From the NCBI GenBank assembly GCA_013138735.1, contig WTCE01000032.1, positions 1 to 64,000 of the forward strand: a DNA stretch of 64,000 nucleotides, read 5' to 3'. Under the pieces are notes generated by a model, which was not told the origin of the DNA, made no database searches, and saw only the letters and a list, made by a program, of their open reading frames with translations. Source of the stretch: Crocinitomix sp. Its GTDB lineage: Bacteria > Bacteroidota > Bacteroidia > Flavobacteriales_D > Crocinitomicaceae. Within the stretch, counting starts at the first letter, position 1. Every line of letters begins with the position of its first letter. This document shows, piece by piece, positions 1 to 8,648 of the stretch. Position numbers and translations under genes: made by a program.

Positions 1-119
1 CCGTGAGCTTCCTTCAGATTCCTGCTCACGCAGGACACCCTTGCTATTGGCTAACACTTCCTGCTATAAAGGCGTGCTCGGGACTTGAACCCTATAATCA
101 TTGCCCATGCTGGGCACAC
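1..119 (-). mobile_element. Group IIC intron, 5' end (cut by the window edge)
   Basis: Read on the minus strand from position 119, the sequence starts with GTGTGCCCAGCATGGGC, continues with a TATAGGGTTCAAGTCCCGA segment, then GTTAGCCAATAGCAAGGGTG and GAATCTGAAGGAAGC. These are the conserved start and domain I blocks of bacterial group IIC introns; from memory the Oceanobacillus iheyensis intron begins almost identically. The rest of the ribozyme and any intron-encoded reverse transcriptase would lie to the left, outside the window. The 5' exon ends in TTTTTTCGTT directly behind the terminator hairpin at 124-158, the insertion preference known for class C introns. Completeness and mobility cannot be judged here. 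Confidence 0.88.
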
Positions 120-123
120 AACG

Positions 124-158
124 AAAAAACGCCCTGACGATAAATGTCAGGGCGTTTT
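124..158 (-). terminator. Rho-independent terminator of the FG-GAP gene; intron target
   Basis: The stem CGCCCTGAC/GTCAGGGCG is extended by A/T pairs and followed on the minus strand by six T. It ends transcription of the gene that stops at 182 and forms the 5' exon of the group IIC intron. Confidence 0.9.
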
Positions 159-181
159 GAAAATTTTATTGGATTCGAATT

Positions 182-3100
182 TTATTCTACAATCAATTTG
201 GTATTGAATAATTGTGCACCATCATCAATTGACGTTATAACTAAAACATACATTCCTTTATTGAAATGACTTGTGTTAATTTGTGCAGAAATAGCATTCA
301 AATTTTGATCTGAATAAACCAATTCACCCAAAATATTGTAAATTTTTATTTGATAATCTCCAGCGTCTTCTGAACCAAAATAAACCGTTGTTTGCTCACT
401 TGCAGGATTCGGATATACCGTAATTTGATCCAATGCACTACTTTCATCTTCTAAGCCAATATTATCAGCAAGTGTATGCACCTTAGTATTTGTGGTGACA
501 GCAGGATTGAAATCAAAATAAATATCAGCTGTATTATAGATACTTGTTCCAACTGGCAAACCTGGATTTAATGCAATTTTGTACTTAACAAAACCTTGAC
601 TCGCTAATATATTAACATTACTATCTGGCAACATTATATTGTCAAATTCAAAAGAAATTACCCCATCCGTATTGACACTCACCTCCATGTCATGACTACT
701 TGTTAAAGGTGTTAACGTAAGCCAATCTAAATTATCATCTAATTGATCTTCGATTACAACATTTGTTGCAGTATCAGTTCCTGTATTTTGGAAACGAATT
801 TTATACTCAATCCATTCTGTTTCATGCGAAATATATCCCATATCGCCTTCGCCAGCTGGAATTGCAGTTTTATCATTTGGATCCCACGCACAACCAAATT
901 CATGTATTAAAGAAGTTGTTGTGGAAAATAATTCATCTCCTAAAGTGTCAATTGTTACTGTAAGAAAGCTCTCAAGAGGTACGCCGACAAATTCATAACC
1001 TGGCATTTCAACCACAATTGGAATGGCATAAGTTTCTAAATAATTCAGATCTTCGTAAGACCAATATATATTATCTCCATCTATTAAATCTGGCGTAATT
1101 TCAGCACTAACAAATGTAATATCTTCGTTTAAGACAAGATGAATTTGACCTTGTGCAATTGTTGAGCCTGTGTTTTGAAATGTCAAAGAATAATTCGTAG
1201 GAACATCACACTTGGGATAACCTGATGTTAATTGTGGGGCTACTTCACGTACAATTTCTGTGGGATGAATTCCAAAATTCAAATCATCTGCTAATACAAA
1301 TAGATCATCTAAAATTATTTCATGTGCTTCTGGTGTTGATGTGATTTCCCAATAGGGAATAGCAGCAGGCGTGATAGAATATGTACCATCAGCAACTTCC
1401 GTCAAATCAATATTATAATTTCCATCCCCATTTGAATAAGAAAAACCAGCAAAAGGGCTCGTTAGAATTTGAATCGTGGACAATCCATATTCTGCTCCGT
1501 CCATTACTCCGTTCATATTATCATCAAAATAAACCGTCCCTGAGGCTTGTTGCTCAGTATAGGATAAATTTTCAAAATAGGAAAGATTCGTAAACTCTTT
1601 TGAACAATTAAAAAAGTCAAGGTCACCATCATCATCCGCATCAATAATTTCTAGATAATGTTGCGACGCAGTGAAAGGATAGTCATGCTCCAAATATGGG
1701 GCACTAAAAGTTAAGTCACCGCTATTTTCATAGGTTTGAACCTTTCCATAAATATCCAAACTTACAATATCATAATCACCATCTAAATCAAAATCCTCCA
1801 CTCCAATTTGATTTAAAGTATCTAGGGCGGTAATTAGGTTGACACCAGCCTCATAAGATCCATCAATATTTTCGAAGTATCGGATTTTTTTATAAAAACG
1901 TGCATTTGTAATTAAATCATTATCGCCGTCATCATCCATGTCGCGCATAATGAGTTGAGTTGGAAAATAATCATCTAGTCCACCAGTTGCTATAATGTGT
2001 TCATCCCCAAAGACGCCGCCAGTATTCTCTACCCAAGCGATATTATCAGGATAATAGGCCGTTAATAAATCTAAATCTCCATCATCATCCATATCAAAAA
2101 AGTTAAGTCTACCAATCGTAGATGCAATTTCCACCTCCTCAAATTCGGCAAAAGTTCCACTGCCTGTATTTTCAATCCATGAAACTGGACTCCCCCCGCG
2201 AATATAGATGTCTAAATCGCCATCTGTATCGGTATCCGCAAGTGTCATGCTCAGTATAAAATCACCCGACATGAGTTCAACTGATTCATCAAATACGCCT
2301 AAGCCCAAGTTTTCACTCCAAGACAAATAAACAAGAGGATAATATCCGTCAGCATAAACAATATCTATATCACCGTCCCCATCAAGATCGCCAACTTCTA
2401 CATGATATATCGTCTCTTCATCTTCTGCAACCACTACGGGCTCATCATATAATTCATCTCCAAGACCAGGGAAATAAATGACACCTTCGCCGCTATTAGA
2501 TGCTGCTACAACATCTAGTATCCCATCTTCATTTATGTCTGCTAAAGCTATATCATTGACATGTGAAATGGTTGGCGCTAATCGAAAATCTTCAAATACC
2601 CCGCCTTCATTACTTAAAAGCACAACAGCATCTTGATACGAATAAAAGTAAGCATCCACGCCCCAAACATCATGCATCCCGAGTAGAATATCATCAGAGC
2701 CACTTCCATCTACATCTGCAACGGTTAAATTTTCGATTAAATGTCCATAAGCGCTGGTAAACGTATAGAATGTAATCTCATCATAGAGACCAATACCTAT
2801 TTTTTCCATCCAATAAATAGCGTTAGGGCAGATAATGAGTAAATCTTGTTCACCATCATCATTAAAATCTGCAATGGCCAAGTGTGATGCCTCCAAAGGG
2901 ACTTCAGTTACGACTTCTTTCGCTGCAAAAACAGCTGTACCGTCATTTTCATACCACGCCACCTCTTCAAGTATTTCGGAACTATTCAATATATCAATAT
3001 CTCCATCTTCGTCAAAATCCAATAATAAAATTTCCGAAATCCCTTCTGCAAGATCAGTCACGATAATGGGCGTCGAGAAAGTTCCACCGCCTAAATTTTC

Positions 3101-3739
3101 AATCCAGATGATTTCACTTTCGGCATCTGCACTTGCAATTATGTCAATATCACCATCTCCGTTTAAGTCGCCTGTTAAAACTGACGTAGTACCTTCTGCC
3201 GCAGTGGTTAAAACATTTTCACTACTGAAAACACCTCCACCTAAATTCTCATACCATGCTATTTTATTGTCGTCCATTGATGCGGATAAAACATCTAGAT
3301 CTCCATCTCCATCAAGATCATTAGCAATGACCGATTGAACATTTAATGATAAATCAGAAATAAGTATTGGTTCATCAAAAACACCTGATCCATCATTTGG
3401 GTAATAAAGAATACTGTTTTCTGAACTTAATGCGACTAATAGATCTTGTGTTCCGTCCGAATCGAGATCTGCAGCGTAAACAGCCGAAACCCCAATCGCT
3501 TCACTGGAAATTCGATTTTCTCGCAAGAACTCATTGTCTCCTTGGTTTTCATACCAACCAATTTTATGGTCGTCAACAGAGGCGGTTATCAAATCCAAAT
3601 CACCGTCGGAATCTAGATCTGCCAAGACATTTGAAATTGGATTTCTAATCCCTTGTTCAATTGGATGTTCTTCGAATACTTGACCTTGAGAATAAAATGT
3701 GCCTGTGAGAAACAATAAACTTAATGTGAAAATTTTCAT
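182..3739 (-). CDS. T9SS-secreted FG-GAP/VCBS repeat protein
   Basis: A large predicted cell-surface or released protein of unknown ligand (1185 aa). It has a Sec signal peptide (core LSLLFLTGTF, residues 1-19). Residues about 25-720 are FG-GAP/VCBS repeats, each with a calcium-loop-like Asp-rich segment (DLDSDGDLD, DINEDGILD) and a W-x-EN-x-G strand, which usually fold as beta propellers. About 735-800 resembles an SdrD B-like domain (VYFDDNMNGVMDGAEYG). About 820-1100 holds beta domains typical of Bacteroidetes T9SS cargo (CAWDPNDK, YKIRFQNTGTD). The last 75 residues form a type A sorting domain (VYPNPASEQTTVYF, then GMYVLVI), which would be removed on export. It is monocistronic with its own terminator at 124-158. 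Adhesion or polymer binding is possible but unproven. Confidence 0.9.
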   Translation of the reverse strand: MKIFTLSLLFLTGTFYSQGQVFEEHPIEQGIRNPISNVLADLDSDGDLDLITASVDDHKIGWYENQGDNEFLRENRISSEAIGVSAVYAADLDSDGTQDLLVALSSENSILYYPNDGSGVFDEPILISDLSLNVQSVIANDLDGDGDLDVLSASMDDNKIAWYENLGGGVFSSENVLTTAAEGTTSVLTGDLNGDGDIDIIASADAESEIIWIENLGGGTFSTPIIVTDLAEGISEILLLDFDEDGDIDILNSSEILEEVAWYENDGTAVFAAKEVVTEVPLEASHLAIADFNDDGEQDLLIICPNAIYWMEKIGIGLYDEITFYTFTSAYGHLIENLTVADVDGSGSDDILLGMHDVWGVDAYFYSYQDAVVLLSNEGGVFEDFRLAPTISHVNDIALADINEDGILDVVAASNSGEGVIYFPGLGDELYDEPVVVAEDEETIYHVEVGDLDGDGDIDIVYADGYYPLVYLSWSENLGLGVFDESVELMSGDFILSMTLADTDTDGDLDIYIRGGSPVSWIENTGSGTFAEFEEVEIASTIGRLNFFDMDDDGDLDLLTAYYPDNIAWVENTGGVFGDEHIIATGGLDDYFPTQLIMRDMDDDGDNDLITNARFYKKIRYFENIDGSYEAGVNLITALDTLNQIGVEDFDLDGDYDIVSLDIYGKVQTYENSGDLTFSAPYLEHDYPFTASQHYLEIIDADDDGDLDFFNCSKEFTNLSYFENLSYTEQQASGTVYFDDNMNGVMDGAEYGLSTIQILTSPFAGFSYSNGDGNYNIDLTEVADGTYSITPAAIPYWEITSTPEAHEIILDDLFVLADDLNFGIHPTEIVREVAPQLTSGYPKCDVPTNYSLTFQNTGSTIAQGQIHLVLNEDITFVSAEITPDLIDGDNIYWSYEDLNYLETYAIPIVVEMPGYEFVGVPLESFLTVTIDTLGDELFSTTTSLIHEFGCAWDPNDKTAIPAGEGDMGYISHETEWIEYKIRFQNTGTDTATNVVIEDQLDDNLDWLTLTPLTSSHDMEVSVNTDGVISFEFDNIMLPDSNVNILASQGFVKYKIALNPGLPVGTSIYNTADIYFDFNPAVTTNTKVHTLADNIGLEDESSALDQITVYPNPASEQTTVYFGSEDAGDYQIKIYNILGELVYSDQNLNAISAQINTSHFNKGMYVLVITSIDDGAQLFNTKLIVE

Positions 3740-3831
3740 TATAAAATAATTTTGGGTGAATAAAAAATTTCCTTGCTTAATAGATACGAATGCAACATCA
3801 AAAAAGTTGTCTGGCTAATATAACTAATAAC

Positions 3832-3866
3832 AAAAACGCCCCGCTCAATGAAGAACGGGGCGTTTT
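3832..3866 (-). terminator. Rho-independent terminator
   Basis: The stem AAAACGCCCCG/CGGGGCGTTTT is followed on the minus strand by a T run. It lies 23 nt past the stop codon at 3889. The gap between stop and stem holds ATTCGAATCGAAT. Confidence 0.9.
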
Positions 3867-3888
3867 AAAAAACTTTATTCGATTCGAA

Positions 3889-5574
3889 TTAGTTCACTAC
3901 ATTTTTGAATGAAGCGTTTTCGAAGAATTTGATAAATTCTCTATCCTTAGCAGCTTTAGCTTTAAGACCTGGATCTTTAGCAATTGCACTTTTAAGGTTA
4001 TTTACAACTAAGTCCAAGTTATCTTGTCTTGATCCGATAATTGCTTTTAAATAGTATCCCATTGCTGATTCAGCATCAATAGAAGCATCTAAAGTAGAAA
4101 GTGCAGCACTGTTGTCTCCATTTAATACTTGCGCTAAAGCTTTGTTGAATGTATTTTCTCCACCAAAGTTCCCAATAGCTTCTGCGTAATCTCCATTTTG
4201 GATGTCAATGATTCCTAAGTTATATTTAACCTCAGAACCTGCACCAATAGCAGACGTTAACAATTCAGTTGCTTTATCTCTGTCGCCATTGATTCTTGCA
4301 ATGATTCCTAAGTTATTTAATGTAACTGGATTCTCGTTTAAATCGTTTGCTTTTTGGAAATTAGCTTTTGCACTTGTTAAATCATTTTGCATGTAGTTTA
4401 CAGCTCCAACATTGTTGTGACCTCTCCAGTCTTCAGGATAGTTCGCAACAGCTAATTTGTAAATTCTCATTTTTTCACTTAAATCTTCATATAAAGTTCC
4501 AGCGAATAAAAGTTCTTCAACAGTTAATGTATCAGCTTTAGTTTTTGATAAGTTTTTCAACTCTTCATCAGACCAACCAATTTTGTCATAAACAACATTC
4601 AATTGCGTTCTTCTTAAAGATGGTAAAATTTCTTTTTCCAACTCTTTATAAGTTTTGGCCATGTTGATAATTTCTTGCTCTCTTTTGTTCTTGTCAGGAG
4701 TCATTTCTAAAACACGGATGATTAAGTTCTTATCTTCCATATCAGATGCTCTAACCGCTTTCTCGAATCCAGTCCAATCTTCCCCTTTAGGGTCTTGATT
4801 GTAAAACCCAGGAGATGTAACGAAACCTGATGCATTAACAATTTTAAGCACTGCCTCTTGTCCAGAATTAGCTCTGTCTCTTGCTAACTGATCATTGTCA
4901 GCAGTTTCACCTTCTGGTGAAGCATAAGCAACTAAGTTCATTTTCTTTGGAGCAACTTTAGGGTTAGACTGCGCAGCAGTTAACCATGCTTGAAGATCTT
5001 TAATGTCTTGATCTTTTGCTTCTTTAGATGTAATGTTATATTTACCTTTCGCATAGTTATACTGTGCGCTGTAAGTTTCCTCTGTTGTTCTAACAAAGTT
5101 GTCTACACCAATTAAGGCTTTATCGTCATTTTGAACTAATAAAGGTGTGATGATTGTTCCATCAGCAATTTTTACAGGCTCAAAAGCTTCTTCTTTTTTT
5201 CCTTTGCTTACTTTACCAGTAATCGTTAAATCAGCATTCTCTAAATCTGGAGAATAAGGAATAACATCTGAATAGCTTACAGTTGCACCTGGTTTAAATG
5301 CAATCGTTTGACCGTTTCCAGTTGCTTTTTCACCTTGAACTGTGATTGTTTTAAAAGCTTTATCTCCTAATTTTGGTGTAATTTCTGCAGACGCTTTTTT
5401 GTTCAATCCCTTTTCTGGAATTTTAACACTTATCGTTACTGCAACACTATCACCGTGCATTTCAACTGGATCTTGTTGCACTGTATACTCAAGGTCGCCA
5501 ATTAACTTACAACCTGTTAGCATAGCTGTAGCTACCACAATGGCTGCTAATCCTCTATAACTTTGCTTTTTCAT
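3889..5574 (-). CDS. Lipoprotein with OmpA-like segment and TPR repeats
   Basis: A 561-aa envelope lipoprotein. The N-terminus has a type II signal peptide with lipobox LTGC at about 19-22. Residues 25-190 look beta-rich. Around 215-245 the sequence ASPEGETADNDQLARDRA resembles the peptidoglycan-binding loop of OmpA-family domains (Asn, Asp and the L-x-x-x-RA helix). Residues about 355-540 form TPR-like helical repeats (NNVGAVNYMQNDLTSAKANF, VTLNNLGIIARINGD). Bacteroidetes carry many such lipoproteins that may tether the envelope to the cell wall. It is a single gene with its own terminator at 3832-3866. Exact function is unknown. Confidence 0.8.
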   Translation of the reverse strand: MKKQSYRGLAAIVVATAMLTGCKLIGDLEYTVQQDPVEMHGDSVAVTISVKIPEKGLNKKASAEITPKLGDKAFKTITVQGEKATGNGQTIAFKPGATVSYSDVIPYSPDLENADLTITGKVSKGKKEEAFEPVKIADGTIITPLLVQNDDKALIGVDNFVRTTEETYSAQYNYAKGKYNITSKEAKDQDIKDLQAWLTAAQSNPKVAPKKMNLVAYASPEGETADNDQLARDRANSGQEAVLKIVNASGFVTSPGFYNQDPKGEDWTGFEKAVRASDMEDKNLIIRVLEMTPDKNKREQEIINMAKTYKELEKEILPSLRRTQLNVVYDKIGWSDEELKNLSKTKADTLTVEELLFAGTLYEDLSEKMRIYKLAVANYPEDWRGHNNVGAVNYMQNDLTSAKANFQKANDLNENPVTLNNLGIIARINGDRDKATELLTSAIGAGSEVKYNLGIIDIQNGDYAEAIGNFGGENTFNKALAQVLNGDNSAALSTLDASIDAESAMGYYLKAIIGSRQDNLDLVVNNLKSAIAKDPGLKAKAAKDREFIKFFENASFKNVVN

Positions 5575-5693
5575 TCTATCTGATTTTAATATCTTAGTTT
5601 GGTTTACTTTAGTTATCTAAAAACAGTGCAATAATAAGGATTTTTTTTGACCTAGGAAAAACTTATTGTGCTTATTCAAGATAATTGACCGTT

Positions 5694-6197
5694 TCAATCG
5701 TTTAAACGCTCTATCTTATCGATAGAATGATCATTTATCATAGGCTCTTTGAGAGTTTCAACGTCTATTTTTAAGCTAGGATGAATCCAATTAGGTGCAA
5801 TTTCTTCTAGCGGAAATATGACAAAATTTCTTAAATGTAAACGCTCGTGAGGAACCGTAATTAAATCACTTGAAAAAACTAAACCGTCATAGTCGATAAT
5901 GTCTAAATCTATCAAACGATCTTGATAACCAGTTTTTGAATCTTTTTTTTTGCGTCCTAACTCTTGTTCAATTTCTTTTAATTGAACAAGCAATGCTTCT
6001 AATTCTAATTCAGTGCTAACACGTATGAGTGAGTTGACAAATGCCTCTTTCGATTGAAATCCCCAGGGCGGAGTTTTATAAAAACTTGACGCCAATTCAA
6101 TTACACCGATTGTTGATTCAATTGCTATGTATGCTTTTTCTATATTATCAATTCTATTGCCTAGGTTACTGCCAAGACTTATGAATACTGTTTTCAT
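5694..6197 (-). CDS. folK: 2-amino-4-hydroxy-6-hydroxymethyldihydropteridine diphosphokinase
   Basis: This folate-pathway enzyme transfers pyrophosphate from ATP to 6-hydroxymethyl-7,8-dihydropterin before dihydropteroate synthesis. At 167 aa it has the usual length. It opens with the family motif SLGSNLGNR, has the substrate region SSFYKTPPWGF, and the metal-binding and nucleotide segment DRLIDLDIIDYDG, followed by VPHERLHLRNFVIFPL. Other fol genes are not adjacent. It diverges from the response regulator starting at 6290, with about 90 nt between them. No terminator is obvious before the next gene on the same strand (start 5574). Confidence 0.95.
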   Translation of the reverse strand: MKTVFISLGSNLGNRIDNIEKAYIAIESTIGVIELASSFYKTPPWGFQSKEAFVNSLIRVSTELELEALLVQLKEIEQELGRKKKDSKTGYQDRLIDLDIIDYDGLVFSSDLITVPHERLHLRNFVIFPLEEIAPNWIHPSLKIDVETLKEPMINDHSIDKIERLND

Positions 6198-6254
6198 ATT
6201 GTTAGATTATCAATCAAAAACTGAACCGAACCAATTCTTAAGAGCTAAATTTAC

Positions 6255-6262
6255 TACTTTTG
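6255..6262 (+). promoter_or_regulatory. Bacteroidetes -7 box for the response regulator gene
   Basis: TACTTTTG matches TAnnTTTG exactly, 28 nt before the ATG at 6290. No convincing -33 TTTG was seen. The box overlaps the longer ORF start at 6260, which argues for the start at 6290. Confidence 0.55.
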
Positions 6263-6289
6263 CAGAGTCTATTACTTTATCGAACAAAA

Positions 6290-6967
6290 ATGAAACGAAT
6301 TCTTCTTGTTGAAGACGAAGAGAGCTTAGTGAATGTACTCACGCTCAATTTGGAAATGGAAAACTATCATGTTGACGTGGCGCTTAATGGTACCGAGGCA
6401 TTGGAATCATTCAACGCCAGTTATGATTTAGTTATTTTAGATGTGATGATACCTGAAATAAACGGATTTGATGTTTGTAAGGAAATTCGTAAAATTAGCT
6501 TAACTCCAATTTTATTTATTTCTGCAAAGGGAACTTCTTTGGATCGTATCACTGGTTTAAAGATGGGTGCGGACGATTACTTGGTTAAACCATTCAATTT
6601 AGAAGAATTGCTTTTGCGAATCGTAATCCTAATTAACAGACCTAAAGCGACGATTGAAATTGCGAATTTTAATTTTGGTGAGAATCATATCAATTTTAAA
6701 ACGTATGAAGTTCAGGCTAAGGGCAAAACTTTAACGCTATCGAAAAGGGAGTTGGCTTTGTTGCGTTTATTGATATCCAAAAAAAATGAAGTCATTTCAA
6801 GAGATGTAATATTGGATGAAATTTGGGGTAAAGATAAGTTCCCAACCAGTCGAACTATTGATAATTACATATTAAATTTCAGAAAATATTTCGAGCCTAA
6901 TCCAAGTAACCCGATCTTTTTCAAGAGTTTACGAGGAGTGGGTTATAAGTTCGAAATAAAAGATTGA
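6290..6967 (+). CDS. OmpR/PhoB-family response regulator (orphan)
   Basis: A two-component transcription regulator of 226 aa. The receiver domain (residues 1-115) has the acidic pair in VEDEE, the phosphoacceptor Asp51 in VILDVMIPEINGF, the switch Ser/Thr in FISAKG and conserved Lys100 in YLVKPF. The C-terminal winged helix (about 130-224) ends in the family signature SRTIDNYILNFRKYFE and LRGVGYKF. The chosen start is the second Met of the open frame because it begins at MKRILLVEDEE and sits behind a -7 box. No histidine kinase gene lies next to it, so its partner is encoded elsewhere. Confidence 0.93.
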   Translation: MKRILLVEDEESLVNVLTLNLEMENYHVDVALNGTEALESFNASYDLVILDVMIPEINGFDVCKEIRKISLTPILFISAKGTSLDRITGLKMGADDYLVKPFNLEELLLRIVILINRPKATIEIANFNFGENHINFKTYEVQAKGKTLTLSKRELALLRLLISKKNEVISRDVILDEIWGKDKFPTSRTIDNYILNFRKYFEPNPSNPIFFKSLRGVGYKFEIKD

Positions 6968-7055
6968 TTCACGACACAACCCTTTCAAACATTCTTACGT
7001 CTATACATACAGAAAGCAATTAATTTTGCTTCTGGTTTTAATTTCCTTGCACGGT

Positions 7056-7112
7056 AACCTGAAAAGAGATATGCTACCAAGACTATCAGTAAGCTCTTTT
7101 CAGGTTTTTTTA
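7056..7112 (+). terminator. Rho-independent terminator, possibly of a small RNA
   Basis: AACCTGAAAAGAG (7056-7068) pairs with CTCTTTTCAGGTT (7094-7106), followed by a T run. It lies about 90 nt after the response regulator stop. A TAATTTTG -7-like box at 7021-7028 precedes it, so a short independent transcript of about 80 nt is possible. Confidence 0.7.
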
Positions 7113-7131
7113 TGCCCGATATTTTCCTCAT

Positions 7132-7163
7132 TAGTATTTAGTATTTAGTATTTAGTATTTAGA
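7132..7163. repeat. Heptanucleotide tandem repeat (TTTAGTA)n
   Basis: About four and a half head-to-tail copies of the 7-mer AGTATTT lie in the intergenic stretch between two convergent terminators. No ORF covers it. Its length could vary by slippage. Confidence 0.85.
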
Positions 7164-7202
7164 GGCTAGCAAAATTTATTCTGCAGAAATCTATTGCATA
7201 AA

Positions 7203-7238
7203 AAAATCCCCATCCGTCAGCTGACGGATGGGGATTTT
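7203..7238 (-). terminator. Terminator of the frr transcript
   Basis: A perfect inverted repeat, AATCCCCATCCGTCAG with its complement, has A/T flanks and lies 26 nt past the frr stop. It may work in both directions. Confidence 0.9.
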
Positions 7239-7263
7239 AAGAATGTGGTATATCTATAAAATA

Positions 7264-7827
7264 TTAGATCGTCATGATATCCGCTTCTTTTCTTACAATA
7301 AGCGCATCAATCTTTGTAATTGTATCATTTGTCATCTCTTGAACAACAGCCTCTAAATTTTTTAAACGATCTTCGGACAATCCTTCTTCCTTCAATTTCT
7401 TTAAATAATCATTTGCTTCTTTTCTGTTGTTACGCACACTTACCTTAGCCGCTTCTCCTTCACTTTTCGATTTCTTCACGAATTCACGTCTGCGCTCTTC
7501 TGTTAACACAGGCACATTAATCAAAATGCTTTCTCCATTACTTTGCGGATTCAGTCCTAAGTTTGCATTGATAATTCCAGTCGCTATTGCGTCTAAATTT
7601 GATTTATCCCAAGGCTGAACTGTAATTGTTCTAGCATCCAACGTATTTACGTTTGCAACTTGATTTAGTGGGGAAGTTGCGCCGTAAGCCTCAACTTTTA
7701 CACTATCAAGCATTGATGGGGTTGCTTTCCCCGCTCGAATTTTTTCTAGGTTATTCATTAAATGATTAACCGTTCCGTCATTACTGTCCTTCGCTTCTTC
7801 AAGAAGCATATCAATTTCTTCTTCCAT
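7264..7827 (-). CDS. frr: Ribosome recycling factor
   Basis: It splits post-termination ribosomes together with EF-G. The 187 aa match the family length. Diagnostic segments include LEKIRAGKATPSMLD near residues 27-41 and ITVQPWDKSNLDAI at about 69-82, then the LTEERRREFVKKSK helix and VSVRNNRKEANDYLKKL. It follows pyrH by 12 nt, and the pair lies downstream of tsf, a common bacterial order for this cluster. The transcript ends at 7203-7238. Confidence 0.97.
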   Translation of the reverse strand: MEEEIDMLLEEAKDSNDGTVNHLMNNLEKIRAGKATPSMLDSVKVEAYGATSPLNQVANVNTLDARTITVQPWDKSNLDAIATGIINANLGLNPQSNGESILINVPVLTEERRREFVKKSKSEGEAAKVSVRNNRKEANDYLKKLKEEGLSEDRLKNLEAVVQEMTNDTITKIDALIVRKEADIMTI

Positions 7828-7839
7828 AATTTGAATTAA

Positions 7840-8547
7840 TTAAACAGTCACTAAAGTACCAATTTTTTCTCCTGATACAACTTTCTTTAAGTTTCCACCC
7901 TTATTCATATCAAAAACAATGATCGGCACATTATTTTCTTTGCACAATGTAAAAGCTGTCATATCCATGACATTCAGTCCTTTATTATAGGCATCATCAA
8001 AAGTTAATGAACCAAATTTTTCTGCATCCGGATTTTTTTCAGGATCAGATGTATAAATCCCATCTACACGTGTTCCTTTTAGAATGACATCCACCCCCAT
8101 TTCAATTGCACGCAAAGCGGCAGCTGAATCAGTTGTGAAATATGGATTACCTGTTCCAGCTCCAAAAATCACTACACGACCTTTTTCCAAATGACGCACG
8201 GCTCTTCTTTTAACATAAGGTTCTGCAATTTCTTTCATTTCAATTGCAGATTGAAGGCGTGTGTGGATCCCTAGTTTTTCTAAAGCTGCTTGCAGCGCCA
8301 TACTATTGATCATTGTTGCCAACATTCCCATATAATCTCCTTGGGTTCTATCCATTCCACCGGCTTCTGCTTGAACCCCTCGAAAAATATTTCCTCCACC
8401 TACAACAATCGCAATTTCAACTCTCTCATCATGCAGTTCTTTAATTTGTGCCGCATAATCATCTAATCGATTATTGTCAATTCCAAATTGCTTATCGCCC
8501 ATCAAGGCTTCACCGCTTAATTTTAAAAGTATCCGTTTGTATTTCAT
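7840..8547 (-). CDS. pyrH: UMP kinase
   Basis: An amino-acid-kinase fold enzyme that phosphorylates UMP to UDP with ATP. The product is 235 aa from [15 protein letters not shown]. The glycine-rich loop [10 protein letters not shown], the segment THRLQ-like [10 protein letters not shown] and the [20 protein letters not shown] nucleotide/substrate loop are all present. The open frame extends 20 codons further upstream to 8607, but that extension starts within the terminator hairpin region after tsf and has no family counterpart, so the start at 8547 is preferred. It lies 12 nt before frr. Confidence 0.96.
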   Translation of the reverse strand: MKYKRILLKLSGEALMGDKQFGIDNNRLDDYAAQIKELHDERVEIAIVVGGGNIFRGVQAEAGGMDRTQGDYMGMLATMINSMALQAALEKLGIHTRLQSAIEMKEIAEPYVKRRAVRHLEKGRVVIFGAGTGNPYFTTDSAAALRAIEMGVDVILKGTRVDGIYTSDPEKNPDAEKFGSLTFDDAYNKGLNVMDMTAFTLCKENNVPIIVFDMNKGGNLKKVVSGEKIGTLVTV

Positions 8548-8610
8548 TATTTGCCGAGTTTGTTTTTTTGTAATGAACTGTTTATCAATAATTAATTTTT
8601 TTGCCAAAAA

Positions 8611-8635
8611 AAATCCTGACTAAAAGTCAGGATTT
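8611..8635 (-). terminator. Hairpin terminator between tsf and pyrH
   Basis: AAATCCTGAC/GTCAGGATTT with a loop of five bases and a T run on the minus strand lies just past the tsf stop. It probably attenuates rather than fully blocks transcription into pyrH-frr. Confidence 0.8.
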
Positions 8636-8648
8636 AAATTATTTTTTT

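Noticed and set aside
82-104. T-loop-like GGTTCAAGTCC on the minus strand, suggesting a tRNA
   Set aside because: No cloverleaf, acceptor stem or anticodon arm fits; the surrounding blocks match the start of a group IIC intron.
2835-3338. 167-aa plus-strand frame
   Set aside because: Antisense shadow of the periodic FG-GAP repeats; Ser-rich composition and no start context.
7132-7163. Short tandem repeats as a CRISPR array
   Set aside because: 7-nt units without spacers and no cas genes.
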